64,000 nucleotides of DNA from Hippophae tibetana (taxonomy: Eukaryota > Streptophyta > Magnoliopsida > Rosales > Elaeagnaceae): positions 73,082,449 through 73,146,448 of the forward strand of contig CM072810.1 of the NCBI GenBank assembly GCA_037013495.1. Reading direction: 5' to 3'. A program made the position numbers and the translations under genes. Under the pieces are notes generated by a model, which saw nothing but the letters and a program-made list of their open reading frames with translations, had not been told where the DNA came from and did no database searches. Position 1 is the first letter of the stretch, and each line of letters opens with the position of its first letter. Shown one piece after another: positions 12,086 to 26,794 of the stretch.

Positions 12086-14415
12086 TATTTATCATATGTT
12101 TTTTATGCTTTTATTATTTACGGATGGATTAAACACATTTTACAACTAAATATCCCCACTAAGGTTGCATTACGTGTAGGGTTTTGTTGCTTATATAAGA
12201 AAACAAGTACCTTTTGAAGGAGGAAGAACTAGTAAAATTAATGAAACTATTTTTTACCAAGCTTTGTACTTTTCTTCCAAGGGTTCTTGATGGAATGCCT
12301 CAATTTGACACATCAAATGGAGTAATCATTTTTTTAGGCATCAAAAGGTTTTGGTTTTACGGAATTAATGATGTTGTTTTCGTCTGTAGATTTCATTTCA
12401 TAGTTCTTGTTTAAATACTCATCTCTTAGTCTTGATCTTTATATCTACTCTCCATAAATCCTTGTTCTTCATAAAAAAATTGTAGGAAAAAGAAGATGGA
12501 TTCTACTGTTTACAATATTAAAAAAAAAGAACATTTGACAAATAAGAGTTCCAATTTTACGAAGCCTTTACTTTTGACTCGGGTGTCGAAACTTTTAATA
12601 TAATATATTCAATCGAACCTTGTAAAGGTTCCTATAATCAGAGCATGGATTCCGAAGAATATTATTTTTTGAAATCAAATTCCACCGTTACATCACCTAC
12701 CGAGAATTTAAAATTTTCGTCGTACCTATTCCTTTTTTCTGGAAGGCGATTTTATTCAATGCCACCATATGAGCGATGGAGTTACTCACCAAGAGTGTGT
12801 TTAAAAAGGTTCTAAAGTTCTTAATATCCAACATATATTCTCAAGATCATAAAATATTCTCATGATCCTTTACAAGGGATATATTTTGAATATCAAATGG
12901 AAGAATTATTTTTGGATGCAATTATTTTTGTTTTATTTAATTATGGGACTTTATATCTAGCGATTTCGTTTATACTAAATTTTTGAATTTTATTTGTCTT
13001 ATTTATCATATGTTTTTTATGCTTTTATTATTTACGGATGGATTAAACACATTTTACAACTAAATATCCCCACTAATGTTGCATTACGTGTAGGGTTTTG
13101 TTGCTTATATAAGAAAACAACAACCTTTTGAAGGAGGAAGAACTAGTATAATTAATGAAAATATTTTTTACCAAGCTTTGTACTTTTCTTCCAAGGGTTC
13201 TTGATGGAATGCCTCCATTTGACACATCAAATGGGGTGATCATTTTTTTAGGCATCAAAAGGTTTTGGTTTTACGGAATTAATGATGTTGTTTTCGTCTG
13301 TGGATTTCATTTCTTTAGTCTTTTTTAAATACTCATCTCTTAGTCTTGATCTTTATATCTACTCTCAATCAATCCTTGTTCTTCATAAAAAAATTGTAGG
13401 AAAAAGAAGATGGATTCTACTGTTTACAATATTACAAAAAGAACATTTGATAAATCAGAGTTCCAATTTTACGAAGCCTTTACTTTTGACTCGGGTGGAA
13501 ACTTTTAATATAATATATCAAATCGTACCTTGTAAAGGTTCCTATACTCAGAGCATGGATTCCGAGGAATATTATTTTTTGAAATCAAAGTCCACTGTTA
13601 CATCACCTACCGAGAGTTTAAAATTTTCTTCGTACCTATTCCGTTTTGTTTTTGCTTTCGGTTTTATTCAATGCCACCATAAGAGCGATGGAGTTACTCA
13701 CCAAGTGTGTGTTTAAAAAAATTCTAAAGTTCTTAATATCCAACAAATATTCCCAAGATCATAAAGTATTCTAATGATCCTTTATAAAGGATATATTTGC
13801 AATATCAAATGGAAAAATTAATTTTGCTAGCAATTATTTTTGTTTTATTTAATTATGGGACTTTATGTCTAGCGATTTTGTTTATACTAAATTTTTGAAT
13901 TTTATTTGTCTTATTTGTCTTATTTATCTTATGTTTTTTATGCTTTTATTATTTACGGATGGATTAAGCACATTTCACAACTAAATATACCACTAAGGTT
14001 GCATTACGTGTAGTGTTTTGTTGCTTATATAAGAAAACAACAACCTTTTGAAGGAGGAAGAATTAGTATAATTAATGAAAATATTTTTTACCAAGTTTTG
14101 TACTTTTCTTCCAAGGTTTCTTGATGGAATGCCTCAATTTGACACATCAAATGGATTGATCATTTTTTTAGGCATCAAAAGGTTTTGGTTTTAAGGATTT
14201 AATGATGTTGTTTTCGTCTGTGGATTTCATTTCATATTTCTTTTTTAAATACTCATCTCTTAGTCTTGATCTTTATATCTACTCTCAATCAATCCTTCTT
14301 CTTCATAAAAAAATTGTAGGAAAAAGAAGATGGATTCTACTGTTTACAATATTACAAAAAGAACATTTGATAAATCAGAGTTCCAATTTTACGAAGCCTT
14401 TACTTTTGACTCGGG
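11023..14415 (+). repeat. 3.4-kb segment, copy 2 (partner 3720-7112)
   Basis: Second copy of the four-unit block at offset 7303 bp. The match stops at about 14415, where this copy continues as GGGTGGAAAC while copy 1 continues as GGGTGTCGAAAC and switches subtype. This dates the block copy before, or in the same event as, the rearrangement in unit 8. Confidence 0.8.
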
Positions 14416-14921
14416 TGGAAACTTTTAATATAATATATCAAATCGTACCTTGTAAAGGTTCCTATACTCAGAGCATGGATTCCGAGGAATATTATTTTTT
14501 GAAATCAAAGTCCACTGTTACATCACCTACCGAGAGTTTAAAATTTTCTTCGTACCTATTCCGTTTTGTTTTTGCTTTCGGTTTTATTCAATGCCACCAT
14601 AAGAGCGATGGAGTTACTCACCAAGTGTGTGTTTAAAAAAATTCTAAAGTTCTTAATATCCAACAAATATTCCCAAGATCATAAAGTATTCTAATGATCC
14701 TTTATAAAGGATATATTTGCAATATCAAATGGAAAAATTAATTTTGCAAGCAATTATTTTTGTTTTATTTAATTATGGGACTTTATGTCTAGCGATTTTG
14801 TTTATACTAAATTTTTGAATTTTATTTGTCTTATTTGTCTTATTTATCTTATGTTTTTTATGCTTTTATTATTTACGGATGGATTAAGCACATTTCACAA
14901 CTAAATATACCACTAAGGTTG

Positions 14922-17570
14922 CATTACGTGTAGTGTTTTGTTGCTTATATAAGAAAACAACAACCTTTTGAAGGAGGAAGAATTAGTATAATTAATGAAA
15001 ATATTTTTTACCAAGTTTTGTACTTTTCTTCCAAGGTTTCTTGATGGAATGCCTCAATTTGACACATCAAATGGATTGATCATTTTTTTAGGCATCAAAA
15101 GGTTTTGGTTTTAAGGATTTAATGATGTTGTTTTCGTCTGTGGATTTCATTTCATATTTCTTTTTTAAATACTCATCTCTTAGTCTTGATCTTTATATCT
15201 ACTCTCAATCAATCCTTCTTCTTCATAAAAAAATTGTAGGAAAAAGAAGATGGATTCTACTGTTTACAATATTAAAAAAAAGAACATTTGATAAATTAGA
15301 GTTCCAATTTTACGAAGCCTTTACTTTTGACTCGGGTGTCGAAACTTTTAATATAATATATCAAATCGTACCTTGTAAAGGTTCCTATAATCAAAGCATG
15401 GATTCCGAAGAAAATTATTTTTTGAAATCAAATTCCACCGTTACATCACCTACCGAGAGTTTAAAATTTTCGTCGTACCTATTCCGTTTTTCTGGATTTC
15501 GGTTTTATTCAAAGCCACAGTATGAGCGATGGAGTTACTCACCAAGTGTGTGTTTAAAAAGGTTCTAAAGTTATTAATTTCCAACAAATATTCTGAAGAT
15601 CATAAAATATTCTCATGATCCTTTACAATGGATATATTTGGAATATCAAATGGAAGAATTAATTTTGGAAGCAATTATTTTTGTTTTATTTACTTATGTG
15701 ACTTTATGTCTAGCGATTTTGTTTATACTAAATTTTTGAATTTTATTTGTCTTATTTATTATATGTTTTTTATGCTTTTTTTATTAACGGATAGATTAAG
15801 CACATTTCCCGACTAAATATTCCCACTAAGGTTGCATTACGTGTAGGGTTTTGTTGCTTATATAAGAAAACAACAACCTTTTGAAGGAGGAAGAACAAGT
15901 ATAATTAATGAAAATATTTGTTACCAAGCTTTGTACTTTTCTTCCAAGGGTTCTTGATGGAATGCCTCGATTTGACACATCAAATGGAGTGATCATTTTT
16001 TTTAGGCATCAAAAGGTTTTGGTTTTATGGAATTAATGATGTTGTTTTCGTCTGTGGATTTCATTTCGTAGTTCTTTTTTAAGTACTCATCTATTAGTCT
16101 TGATCTTTATATCTACTCTCAATCAATCCTTGTTCTTCATTAAAAAATTGTAGGAAAAAAAAGAAGGATTCTACAGTTTACAATATTAAAAAAAAAATAT
16201 GATAAATCAGAGTTCCCATTTTACTCCGCCTTTACTTTCAACTCGGGTGTCGAAACTTTTAAAATAATATATTCAATCGAACCTTGTAAAGGTTCCTATA
16301 ATCAGAGCATGGATTCCAAAGAATATTATTTTTTGAAATCAAATTCCACAGTTTACCTCACCAACCGAGATTTTAAAATTTTCGTCGTACCTATTCCGTT
16401 TTTCTAGATTTTGATTTTATTCAATGCCACCATATGAGCGATGGAGTTACTCACCAAGAGTGTGTTTAAAAAGGTTCTAAAGTTCTTAATATCCAACAAA
16501 TATTCTCAAGATCATAAAATATTCTCATGATTCTTTACAAGGGATATATTTGGAATATCAAATGGAAGAATTAATTTTGGATGCAATTATTTTTGTTTTA
16601 TTTAATTATGGGACTTTATGTCTAGCGATTTAGTTTATACTAAAGTTTTGAATTTTATTTGTCTTATTTATAATATGTTTTTTATGCTTTTATTATTTAC
16701 GGATGGATTAAACACATTTTACAACTAAATATCCCCACTAAGGTTGCATTACGTGTAGGGTTTTGTTGCTTATATAAGAAAACAACAACCTTTTGAAGGA
16801 GGAAGAACTAGTAAAATTAATGAAACTATTTTTTACCAAGCTTTGTACTTTTCTTCCAAGGGTTCTTGATGGAATGCCTCAATTTGACACATCAAATGGA
16901 GTAATCATTTTTTTAGGCATAAAAAGGTTTTGGTTTTACGGAATTAATGATGTTGTTTTCGTCTGTAGATTTCATTTCGTAGTTCTTTTTTAAATACTCA
17001 TCTCTTAGTCTTGATCTTTATATCTACTCTCAATAAATTTTTCTTCTTCATAAAAAAATTGTAGGAAAAAGAAGATGGATTCTATTGTTTAAAATATTAA
17101 AAAAAAGAACATTTGATAAATGAGATTTCCAATTTTACGAAGCCTTTACTTTTGACTCGGGTGTCGAAACTTTTAATATAATATATTCAATCGAACCTTG
17201 TAAAGGTTCCTATAATCAGAGCATGGATTCCGAAGAATATTATTTTTTGAAATCAAATTCCACCGTTACATCACCTACCGAGAATTTAAAATTTTCGTCG
17301 TACCTAATCCTTTTTTCTGGATTGCGATTTTATTCAATGCCACCATATGAGCGATGGAGTTACTCACCAAGAGTGTGTTTAAAAAGGTTCTAAAGTTCTT
17401 AATATCCAACATATATTCTCAAGATCATAAAATATTCTCATGATCCTTTACAAGGGATATATTTTGAATATCAAATGGAAGAATTATTTTTGGATGCAAT
17501 TATTTTTGTTTTATTTAATTATGTGACTTTAGCGATTTCGTTTATACTAAATTTTTGAATTTTATTTGTC
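14922..17570 (+). repeat. Units 17-19 block, copy 2 (partner 9438-12085)
   Basis: Second copy of the three-unit block. After about 17575 the sequence changes from TATCATATG to TATCTTATG and continues as AGCACATTTCAC...TATACCACTAAGG, so the unit 19/20 border is another subtype junction. Unit 21 (18566) again carries the GAAAATATTTGTTACC variant of unit 18, 2731 bp downstream. Confidence 0.7.
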
Positions 17571-18565
17571 TTATTTATCTTATGTTTTTTATGCTTTTAT
17601 TATTTACGGATGGATTAAGCACATTTCACAACTAAATATACCACTAAGGTTGCATTACGTGTAGTGTTTTGTTGCTTATATAAGAAAACAACAACCTTTT
17701 GAAGGAGGAAGAATTAGTATAATTAATGAAAATATTTTTTACCAAGTTTTGTACTTTTCTTCCAAGGTTTCTTGATGGAATGCCTCAATTTGACACATCA
17801 AATGGATTGATCATTTTTTTAGGCATCAAAAGGTTTTGGTTTTAAGGATTTAATGATGTTGTTTTCGTCTGTGGATTTCATTTCATATTTCTTTTTTAAA
17901 TACTCATCTCTTAGTCTTGATCTTTATATCTACTCTCAATCAATCCTTCTTCTTCATAAAAAAATTGTAGGAAAAAGAAGATGGATTCTACTGTTTACAA
18001 TATTAAAAAAAAGAACATTTGATAAATTAGAGTTCCAATTTTACGAAGCCTTTACTTTTGACTCGGGTGTCGAAACTTTTAATATAATATATCAAATCGT
18101 ACCTTGTAAAGGTTCCTATAATCAAAGCATGGATTCCGAAGAAAATTATTTTTTGAAATCAAATTCCACCGTTACATCACCTACCGAGAGTTTAAAATTT
18201 TCGTCGTACCTATTCCGTTTTTCTGGATTTCGGTTTTATTCAAAGCCACAGTATGAGCGATGGAGTTACTCACCAAGTGTGTGTTTAAAAAGGTTCTAAA
18301 GTTATTAATTTCCAACAAATATTCTGAAGATCATAAAATATTCTCATGATCCTTTACAATGGATATATTTGGAATATCAAATGGAAGAATTAATTTTGGA
18401 AGCAATTATTTTTGTTTTATTTAATTATGTGACTTTATGTCTAGCGATTTTGTTTATACTAAATTTTTGAATTTTATTTGTCTTATTTATTATATGTTTT
18501 TTATGCTTTTTTTATTAACGGATAGATTAAGCACATTTCCCGACTAAATATTCCCACTAAGGTTG

Positions 18566-20395
18566 CATTACGTGTAGGGTTTTGTTGCTTATATAAGAAA
18601 ACAACAACCTTTTGAAGGAGGAAGAACAAGTATAATTAATGAAAATATTTGTTACCAAGCTTTGTACTTTTCTTCCAAGGGTTCTTGATGGAATGCCTCG
18701 ATTTGACACATCAAATGGAGTGATCATTTTTTTTAGGCATCAAAAGGTTTTGGTTTTACGGAATTAATGATGTTGTTTTCGTCTGTGGATTTCATTTCGT
18801 AGTTCTTTTTTAAGTACTCATCTATTAGTCTTGATCTTTATATCTACTCTCAATCAATCCTTGTTCTTCATAAAAAAATTGTAGGAAAAAGAAGATGGAT
18901 TCTACTGTTTACAATATTAAAAAAAAGAACATTTGATAAATCAGAGTTCCAATTTTACGAAGCCTTTACTTTCGACTCGTGTGTCGAAACTTTTAATATA
19001 ATATATCAAATCGTACCTTGTAAAGGTTCCTAAAATCAGAGCATGGATTCCGAAGAATATTATTTTTTTGAAATCAAATTCCACAGTTTACCTCACCAAC
19101 CGAGTGTTTAAAACTTTCGTCGTTACTATTCCGTTTTTCTGGATTTCGATTTTATTCAATACCACCGTATGAGCGATGGAGTTACTCACCAAGAGTGTGT
19201 TTAAAAAGGTTCTAAAGTTCTTAATATCCAACAAATATTCTCAAGATCATAAAATATTCTCATGATCCTTTACTAGGGATATATTTGGAATATCAAATGC
19301 AAGAATTAATTTTGGAAGCAATTATTTTTATTTTATTTAATTATGCGACTTTATGTCTAGCTATTTCGTTTATACTAAATTTTTGAATTTTATTTGTCTT
19401 ATTTATCATATGTTTTTTATGCTTTTATTATTTACGGACGGATTAAACACATTTTACAACTAAATATCCCCACTAAGGTTGCATTACATGTAGGGTTTTG
19501 TTGCTTATATAAGAAAACAACAACCTTTTGAAGGAGGAAGAACTAGTATAATTAATGAAAATATTTTTTACCAAGCTTTGTACTTTTCTTCCAAGGTTTC
19601 TTGATGGAATACCTCAATTTAACACATCAAATGGAGTGATCATTTTTTTAGGCATCAAAAGGATTTGGTTTTACGGAATTAATGATGTTGTTTTCGTCTG
19701 TGGATTTCATTTCGTAGTTCTTTTTTAAGTACTCATCTCTTAGTCTAGATCTTTATATCTACTCTCAATCAATCCTTGTTCTTCATAAAAAAATTGTAGG
19801 AAAAAGAAGATGGATTCTACTGTTTACAATATTAAAAAAAAGAACATTTGATAAATCAGAGTTCCAATTTTACGAAGCCTTTACTTTCGACTCGTGTGTC
19901 GAAACTTTTAATATAATATATCAAATCGTACCTTGTAAAGGTTCCTATAATCAGAGCATGGATTCCGAGGAATATTATTTTTTGAAATCAAATTCCATCA
20001 TTTACATCACCTACCGAGAGTTCAAAATTTTCGTCGTACCTATTCCGTTTTTCTGGATTTCGGTTTTATTCAATGCCACCATATGAGCGATGCAGTTACT
20101 CACCAAGAGTGTGTTTAAAAAAATTCTAAAGTTCTTAATATCCAACAAATATTCTCAAGATCGTAAAATATTCTCATAATCCTTTACAAGGGCTATTTTT
20201 GGAATATCAAATGGAAGAATTGATTTTGGAAGCAATTATATTTGTTTTATTTAATTATTGGAATGTATGTCTAGCGATTTTGTTTATACTAAATTTTTGA
20301 ATTTTATTTGTCATATTTATCATATGTTTTTTAGGCTTTTTTTAATTATGGATAGATTAAGCACATTTCACCACTAAATATCCCCACTAAGGTTG
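18566..20395 (+). repeat. Transition between left and right monomer families (units 21-22)
   Basis: Up to here, copies have CACAGTTTACCTCACC or CACCGTTACATCACC in the ORF-like part. From unit 22 (near 19995) the CATTTACATCACC form appears and becomes the main type further right. These two units mix markers of both families. Unit 22 also has ACATG instead of ACGTG in the promoter block. Confidence 0.6.
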
Positions 20396-23300
20396 CATTA
20401 CGTGTAGGGTTTTGTTGCTTATATAAGAAAACAACAACCTTTTGAAGGAGGAAGAACTAGTATAATTAATGAAAATAATTTTTACCAAGTTTGTACTTTT
20501 CTTCCAATGTTTCTTGATGGAATGCCTCGATTTGACACATCAAATGGAGGGATCATTTTTTTTGGCATAAAAAGGTTTTGGTTTTACGGAATTAATGATG
20601 TTGTTTTCGTCTGTGGATTTCATTTCGTAGTTCCTTTTTAAGTACTCATCTATTAGTCTTGATCTTTATATCTACTCTCAATCAATCCTTGTTCTTCATA
20701 AAAAAGTTGTAGGAAAAAAAAGAAGGATTCTACTATTTACAATATTAAAAAAAAGAACATTTGATAAATGAGAGTTCCAATTTTACACCGCCTTTACTTT
20801 CGACACGGGTGTCGAAACTTTTAATATAATATATCCAATTGAACCTTGTAAAGGTTCCTAAAATCAGAGCATGGATTCCGAAGAATATTATTTTTTTGAA
20901 ATCAAATTCCACAGTTTACCTCACCAACCGAGTGTTTAAAACTTTCGTCGTACCTATTCCGTTTTTCTGGATTTCGATTTTATTCAATGCCACCGTATGA
21001 GCGATGGAGTTACTCACCAAGAGTGTGTTTAAAAAGGTTCTAAAGTTCTTAATATCCAACAAATATTCTCAAGATCATAAAATATTCTCATGATCCTTTA
21101 CAAGGGATATATTTGGAATATCAAATGCAAGAATTAATTTTGGAAGCAATTATTTTTGTTTTATTTAATTATGGGACTTTATGTCTAGCTATTTCGTTTA
21201 TACTAACTTTTTGAATTTTATTTGTCTTATTTATCATATGTTTTTTATGCTTTTATTATTTACGGACGGATTAAACACATTTTACAACTAAATATCCCCA
21301 CTAAGGTTGCATTACGTGTAGGGTTTTGTTGCTTATGTAAGAAAACAACAACCTTTTGAAGGAGGAAGAACTAGTATAATTAATGAAAATATTTTTTACC
21401 AAGCTTTGTACTTTTCTTCCAAGGTTTCTTGATGGAATGCCTCAATTTGACACATCAAATGGAGTGATCATTTTTTTTAGGCATCAAAAGGATTTGGTTT
21501 TACGGAATTAATAATGTTGTTTTCTTCTGTGGATTTCATTTCGTAGTTCTTTTTTAAATACTCATCTCTTAGTCTTGATCTTTATATCTACTCTCAACCA
21601 ATCCTTGTTCTTCATAAAAAAATTGTAGGAAAAAAAAAGAAGGATTCTACTGTTTACAATATTAAAAAAAGAACATTTGATAAATCACAGTTCCAATTTT
21701 ACACCGCCTTTACTTTCGACTCAGGTGTCGAAACAATTAATATAATATATCCAATCGAACCTTGTAAAGGTTAATATAATCAGAGCATGGATTCCGAAGA
21801 ATATTATTTTTTGAAATCAAATTCCACAGTTTACCTCACCAACCGAGAGTTTAAAATTTTCGTCGTACCTATTCCGTTTTTCTAGATTTCGAATTTATTC
21901 AATGCCACCATATGAGCGATGGAGTTACTCACCAAGAGTGTGTTTAAAAAGGTTCTAAAGTTCTTAATATCCAACAAATATTCTCAAGATCATAAAATAT
22001 TCTCATGATCCTTTACAAGGGATATATTTGGAATATCAAATGGAAGAATTGATTTTGGAAGCAATTATATTTGTTTTATTTAATTATGGGAATGTATGTC
22101 TAGCTATTTTGTTTATACTAAATTTTTGAATTTTATTTGTCATATTTATCATATGTTTTTTAGGCTCTTATTATTTACGGTTAGATTAAGCACATTTCAC
22201 AACTAAATATTCCCACTAAGGTTGCATTACGTGTAGGGTTTTGTTCCTTATATAGGAAAACAACAACCTTTTGAAGGAGGAAGAACTAGTATAATTAATG
22301 AAAATATTTTTTACCAAGCTTTGTACTTTTCTTCCAAAGGTTCTTGATGGAATGCCTCGATTTGACACATCAAATGGAGTGATCATTTTTTTAGGCATCA
22401 AAAGGTTTTGGTTTTACGGAATTAATGATGTTGTTTTCGTCTGTGGATTTCATTTCGTAGTTCTTTTTTAAATACTCATCTCTTAGTCTTGATCTTTATA
22501 TCTACTCTCAATCAATCCTTGTTCTTCATAAAAAAATTGTAGGAAAAAGAAGATGGATTCTACTGTTTACAATATTAAAAAAAGAACATTTGATAAATCA
22601 TAGTTCCAATTTTACGAAGCCTTTAATTTTGACTCGGGTGTCGAAACTTTTAATATAATATATCAAATCGCACCTTGTAAAGGTTCCTGTAATCAGAGCA
22701 TGGATTCCGAAGAAAATTATTTTTTGAAATCAAATTCAGTCATTTACATCACCTACCGAGAGTTTAAAAATTTCGTCGTACCTATTCCGTTTTTCTGGAT
22801 TTCGATTTTATTCAATGCCACCATATGAGCGATGTAGTTACTCACCAAGAGTGTGTTTAAAAAGGTTCTAAAGTTCTTAATATCCAACAAATATTCTCAA
22901 GATCATAAAATGTTCTCCTAATCCTTTACAAGGGATATATTTGGAATATCAAATGAAAGAATTAATTTTGGAAGCAATTATTTTTATTTTATTTAATTAT
23001 GGGACTTTATGTCTAGCTATTTCGTTTATACTAACTTTTTGAATTTTATTTGTCTTATTTATCATATGTTTTTTATGCTTTTATTATTTACGGACGGATT
23101 AAACACATTTTACAACTAAATATCCCCACTAAGGTTGCATTACGTGTAGGGTTTTGTTGCTTATATAAGAAAACAACAACCTTTTGAAGGAGGAAGAACT
23201 AGTATAATTAATGAAAATATTTTTTACCAAGCTTTGTACTTTTCTTCCAAGGTTTCTTGATGGAATGCCTCAATTTGACACATCAAATGGAGTGATCATT

Positions 23301-26300
23301 TTTTTTAGGCATCAAAAGGATTTGGTTTTACGGAATTAATGATGTTGTTTTCTTCTGTGGATTTCATTTCGTAGTTCTTTTTTAAATACTCATCTCTTAG
23401 TCTTGATCTTTATATCTACTCTCAACCAATCCTTGTTCTTCATAAAAAAGTTGTAGGAAAAAAAAAGAAGGATTCTACTGTTTACAATATTAAAAAAAGA
23501 ACATTTGATAAATCACAGTTCCAATTTTACACCGCCTTTACTTTCGACTCAGGTGTCGAAACAATTAATATAATATATCCAATCGAACCTTGTAAAGGTT
23601 AATATAATCAGAGCATGGATTCCGAAGAATATTATTTTTTGAAATCAAATTCCACAGTTTACCTCATCAACCGAGAGTTTAAAATTTTCGTCGTACCTAT
23701 TCCGTTTTTCTAGATTTCGATTTTATTCAATGCCACCATATGAGCGATGGAGTTACTCACCAAGAGTGTGTTTAAAAAGGTTCTAAAGTTCTTAATATCC
23801 AACAAATATTCTCAAGATCATAAAATATTCTCATGATCCTTTACAAGGGATATATTTGGAATATCAAATGGAAGAATTAATTTTGGAAGCAATTATATTT
23901 GTTTTATTTAATTATGGGAATGTATGTCTAGCTATTTTGTTTATACTAAATTTTTGAATTTTATTTGTCATATTTATCATATATTTTTTAGGCTCTTATT
24001 ATTTACGGTTAGATTAAGCACATTTCACAACTAAATATTCCCACTAAGGTTGCATTACGTGTAGTGTTTTGTTCCTTATATAGGAAAACAACAACCTTTT
24101 GAAGGAGGAAGAACTAGTATAATTAATGAAAATATTTTTTACCAAGCTTTGTACTTTTCTTCCAAAGGTTCTTGATGGAATGCCTCGATTTGACACATCA
24201 AATGGAGTGATCATTTTTTTTAGGCATCAAAAGGTTTTGGTTTTACGGAATTAATGATGTTGTTTTCGTCTGTGGATTTCATTTCGTAGTTCTTTTTTAA
24301 ATACTCATCTCTTAGTCTTGATCTTTATATCTACTCTCAATCAATCCTTGTTCTTCATAAAAAAATTGTAGGAAAAAGAAGATGGATTCTACTGTTTACA
24401 ATATTAAAAAAAGAACATTTGATAAATCATAGTTCCAATTTTACGAAGCCTTTACTTTTGACTCGGGTGTCGAAACTTTTAATATAATATATCAAATCGC
24501 ACCTTGTAAAGGTTCCTGTAATCAGAGCATGGATTCCGAAGAAAATTATTTTTTGAAATCAAATTCCGTCATTTACATAACCTACCGAGAGTTTAAAACT
24601 TTCGTCGTACCTATTCCGTTTTTCTGGATTTCGATTTTATTCAATGCCACCATATGAGCGATGTAGTTACTCACCAAGAGTGTGTTTAAAAAGGTTCTAA
24701 AGTTCTTAATATCCAACAAATATTCTCAAGATCATAAAATGTTCTCCTGATCCTTTACAAGGGATATATTTGGAATATCAAATGAAAGAATTAATTTTAA
24801 AAGCAATTATTTTTGTTTTATTTAATTATGCGACTTTATGTCTAGCGATTTCGTTTATACTAAATTTTTGAATTTTATTTGTCTTATTTATTATATGTTT
24901 TTTATGCTTTTATTATTTACGGATGGATTAAACACATTTCACAACTAAATATCCCCACTAAGGTTGCATTACGTGTAGGGTTTTGTTGCTTATATAAGAA
25001 AACAACAACCTTTTGAAAGAGGGAGAATTAGTATAATTAATGAAAATATTTTTTACCAAGCTTTGAACTTTTCTTCCATGGTTTCTTGATGGAATGCCTC
25101 GATTTGACACATCAAATGGAGGGATCATTTTTTTTGGCATCAAAAGGTTTTTGTTTTACGGAATTAATGATGTTGTTTTCGTCTGTGGATTTCATTTCGT
25201 AGTTCTTTTTTAAATACTCATCTCTTAGTCTTGATCTTTATATCTACTCTCAATCAATCCTTGTTCTTTATAAAAAAATTGTAGGAAAAAGAAGATGGAT
25301 TGTACTGTTTACAATATTAAAAAAAAGAATATTTGATAAATCAGAGTTCCAATTTTACGAAGATTTTACTTTTGACTCGGGTGTCGAAACTTTTAATATA
25401 ATATATCAAATCGCACCTTGGTAAAGTTCCTATAATCAGAGCATGGATTCCGAAGAAAATTATTTTTTGAACTCAAATTCCACCATTACATCACCTACCG
25501 AGAGTTTAAAATTTTCATCGTACCTATTCCGTTTTTCTGGATTTCGGTTTTATTCAATGCCACCAAATGAGCGATGGAGTTACTTACCAAGAGTGTGTTT
25601 AAAAAGGTTCTAAAGTTCTTAATATCCAACAAATATTCTCAAGATCATAAAATATTCTCATGATCCTTTACAAGGGATATATTTGGAATATCAAATGGAA
25701 GAATTAATTTTGGAAGCAATTATTTTTGTTTTATTTAATTATGCGACTTTATGTTTAGCGATTTTGTTTATACAAAATTTTTAAATTTTATTTGTCTTAT
25801 TTATCATATGTTTTTTATGCTTTTATTATTTACGGTTAGATTAAGCACATTTCACAACTAAATATTCGCACTAAGGTTGCATTACGTGTAGGGTTTTGTT
25901 CCTTATATAGGAAAACAACAACCTTTTGAAGGAGGAAGAACTAGTATAATTAATGAAAATATTTTTTACCAAGCTTTGTACTTTTCTTCCAAAGGTTCTT
26001 GATGGAATGCCTCGATTTGACACATCAAATGGAGTGATCATTTTTTTTAGGCATCAAAAGGTTTTGGTTTTACGGAATTAATGATGTTGTTTTCGTCTGT
26101 GGATTTCATTTCGTAGTTCTTTTTTAAATACTCATCTCTTAGTCTTGATCTTTATATCTACTCTCAATCAATCCTTGTTCTTCATAAAAAAATTGTAGGG
26201 AAAAGAAGATGGATTCTACTGTTTACAATATTAAAAAAAAGAACATTTGATAAATCAGAGTTCCAATTTTACGAAGCCTTTACTTTTGACTCGGGTGTCG

Positions 26301-26794
26301 AAACTTTCAATATAATATATCAAATCGTACCTTTTAAAGGTTCCTATAATCAGAGCATGGATTCCGAAGAATATTATTTTTTGAAATCAAATTCCGTCAT
26401 TTACATCACCTACCGAGAGTTTAAAATTTTCGTCGTACCTATTCTGTTTTTCTGGATTTCGGTTTTATTCAATGCCACCATATGAGCGATGCAGTTACTC
26501 ACCAAAAGTGTGTTTAAAAAAATTCTAAAGTTCTTAATATCCAAAAAATATTCTCAAGATCATAAAATATTCTCATGATCCTTTACAAGGGATATATTGG
26601 GAATATCAAATGGAAGAATTAATTTTGGAAGCAATTATATTTGTTTTATTTAATTATGGGAATGTATGTCTAGCGATTTTGTTTGTACTAAATTTTTGAA
26701 TTTTATTTGTCATATTTATCATATGTTTTTAATGCTTTTATTATTTACGGATAGATTAAGCACATTTCACAACTAAATATCCCCACTAAGGTTG
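20396..26794 (+). repeat. Units 23-29, including a tandem dimer of 1828 bp
   Basis: Units 24-25 (21310-23137) match units 26-27 (23138-24966) at offset 1828. They share CTCAACCAATCC, CAATTAATATAATATATCC and GGTTAATATAATCAG in one member, and the CCTTATATAGG box in the other. Units 28-29 are single variants. Unit 28 has GAAAGAGGG in place of GAAGGAGG, and unit 29 again has CCTTATATAGG. Confidence 0.75.

Noticed and set aside
22245-22263. CArG box for MADS factors at TTCCTTATATAGGAAA
   Set aside because: The A/T core between CC and GG is seven bases, while the CArG consensus has six. It is present in only three units (25, 27 and 29), so it is better described as a variant of the TATA palindrome.
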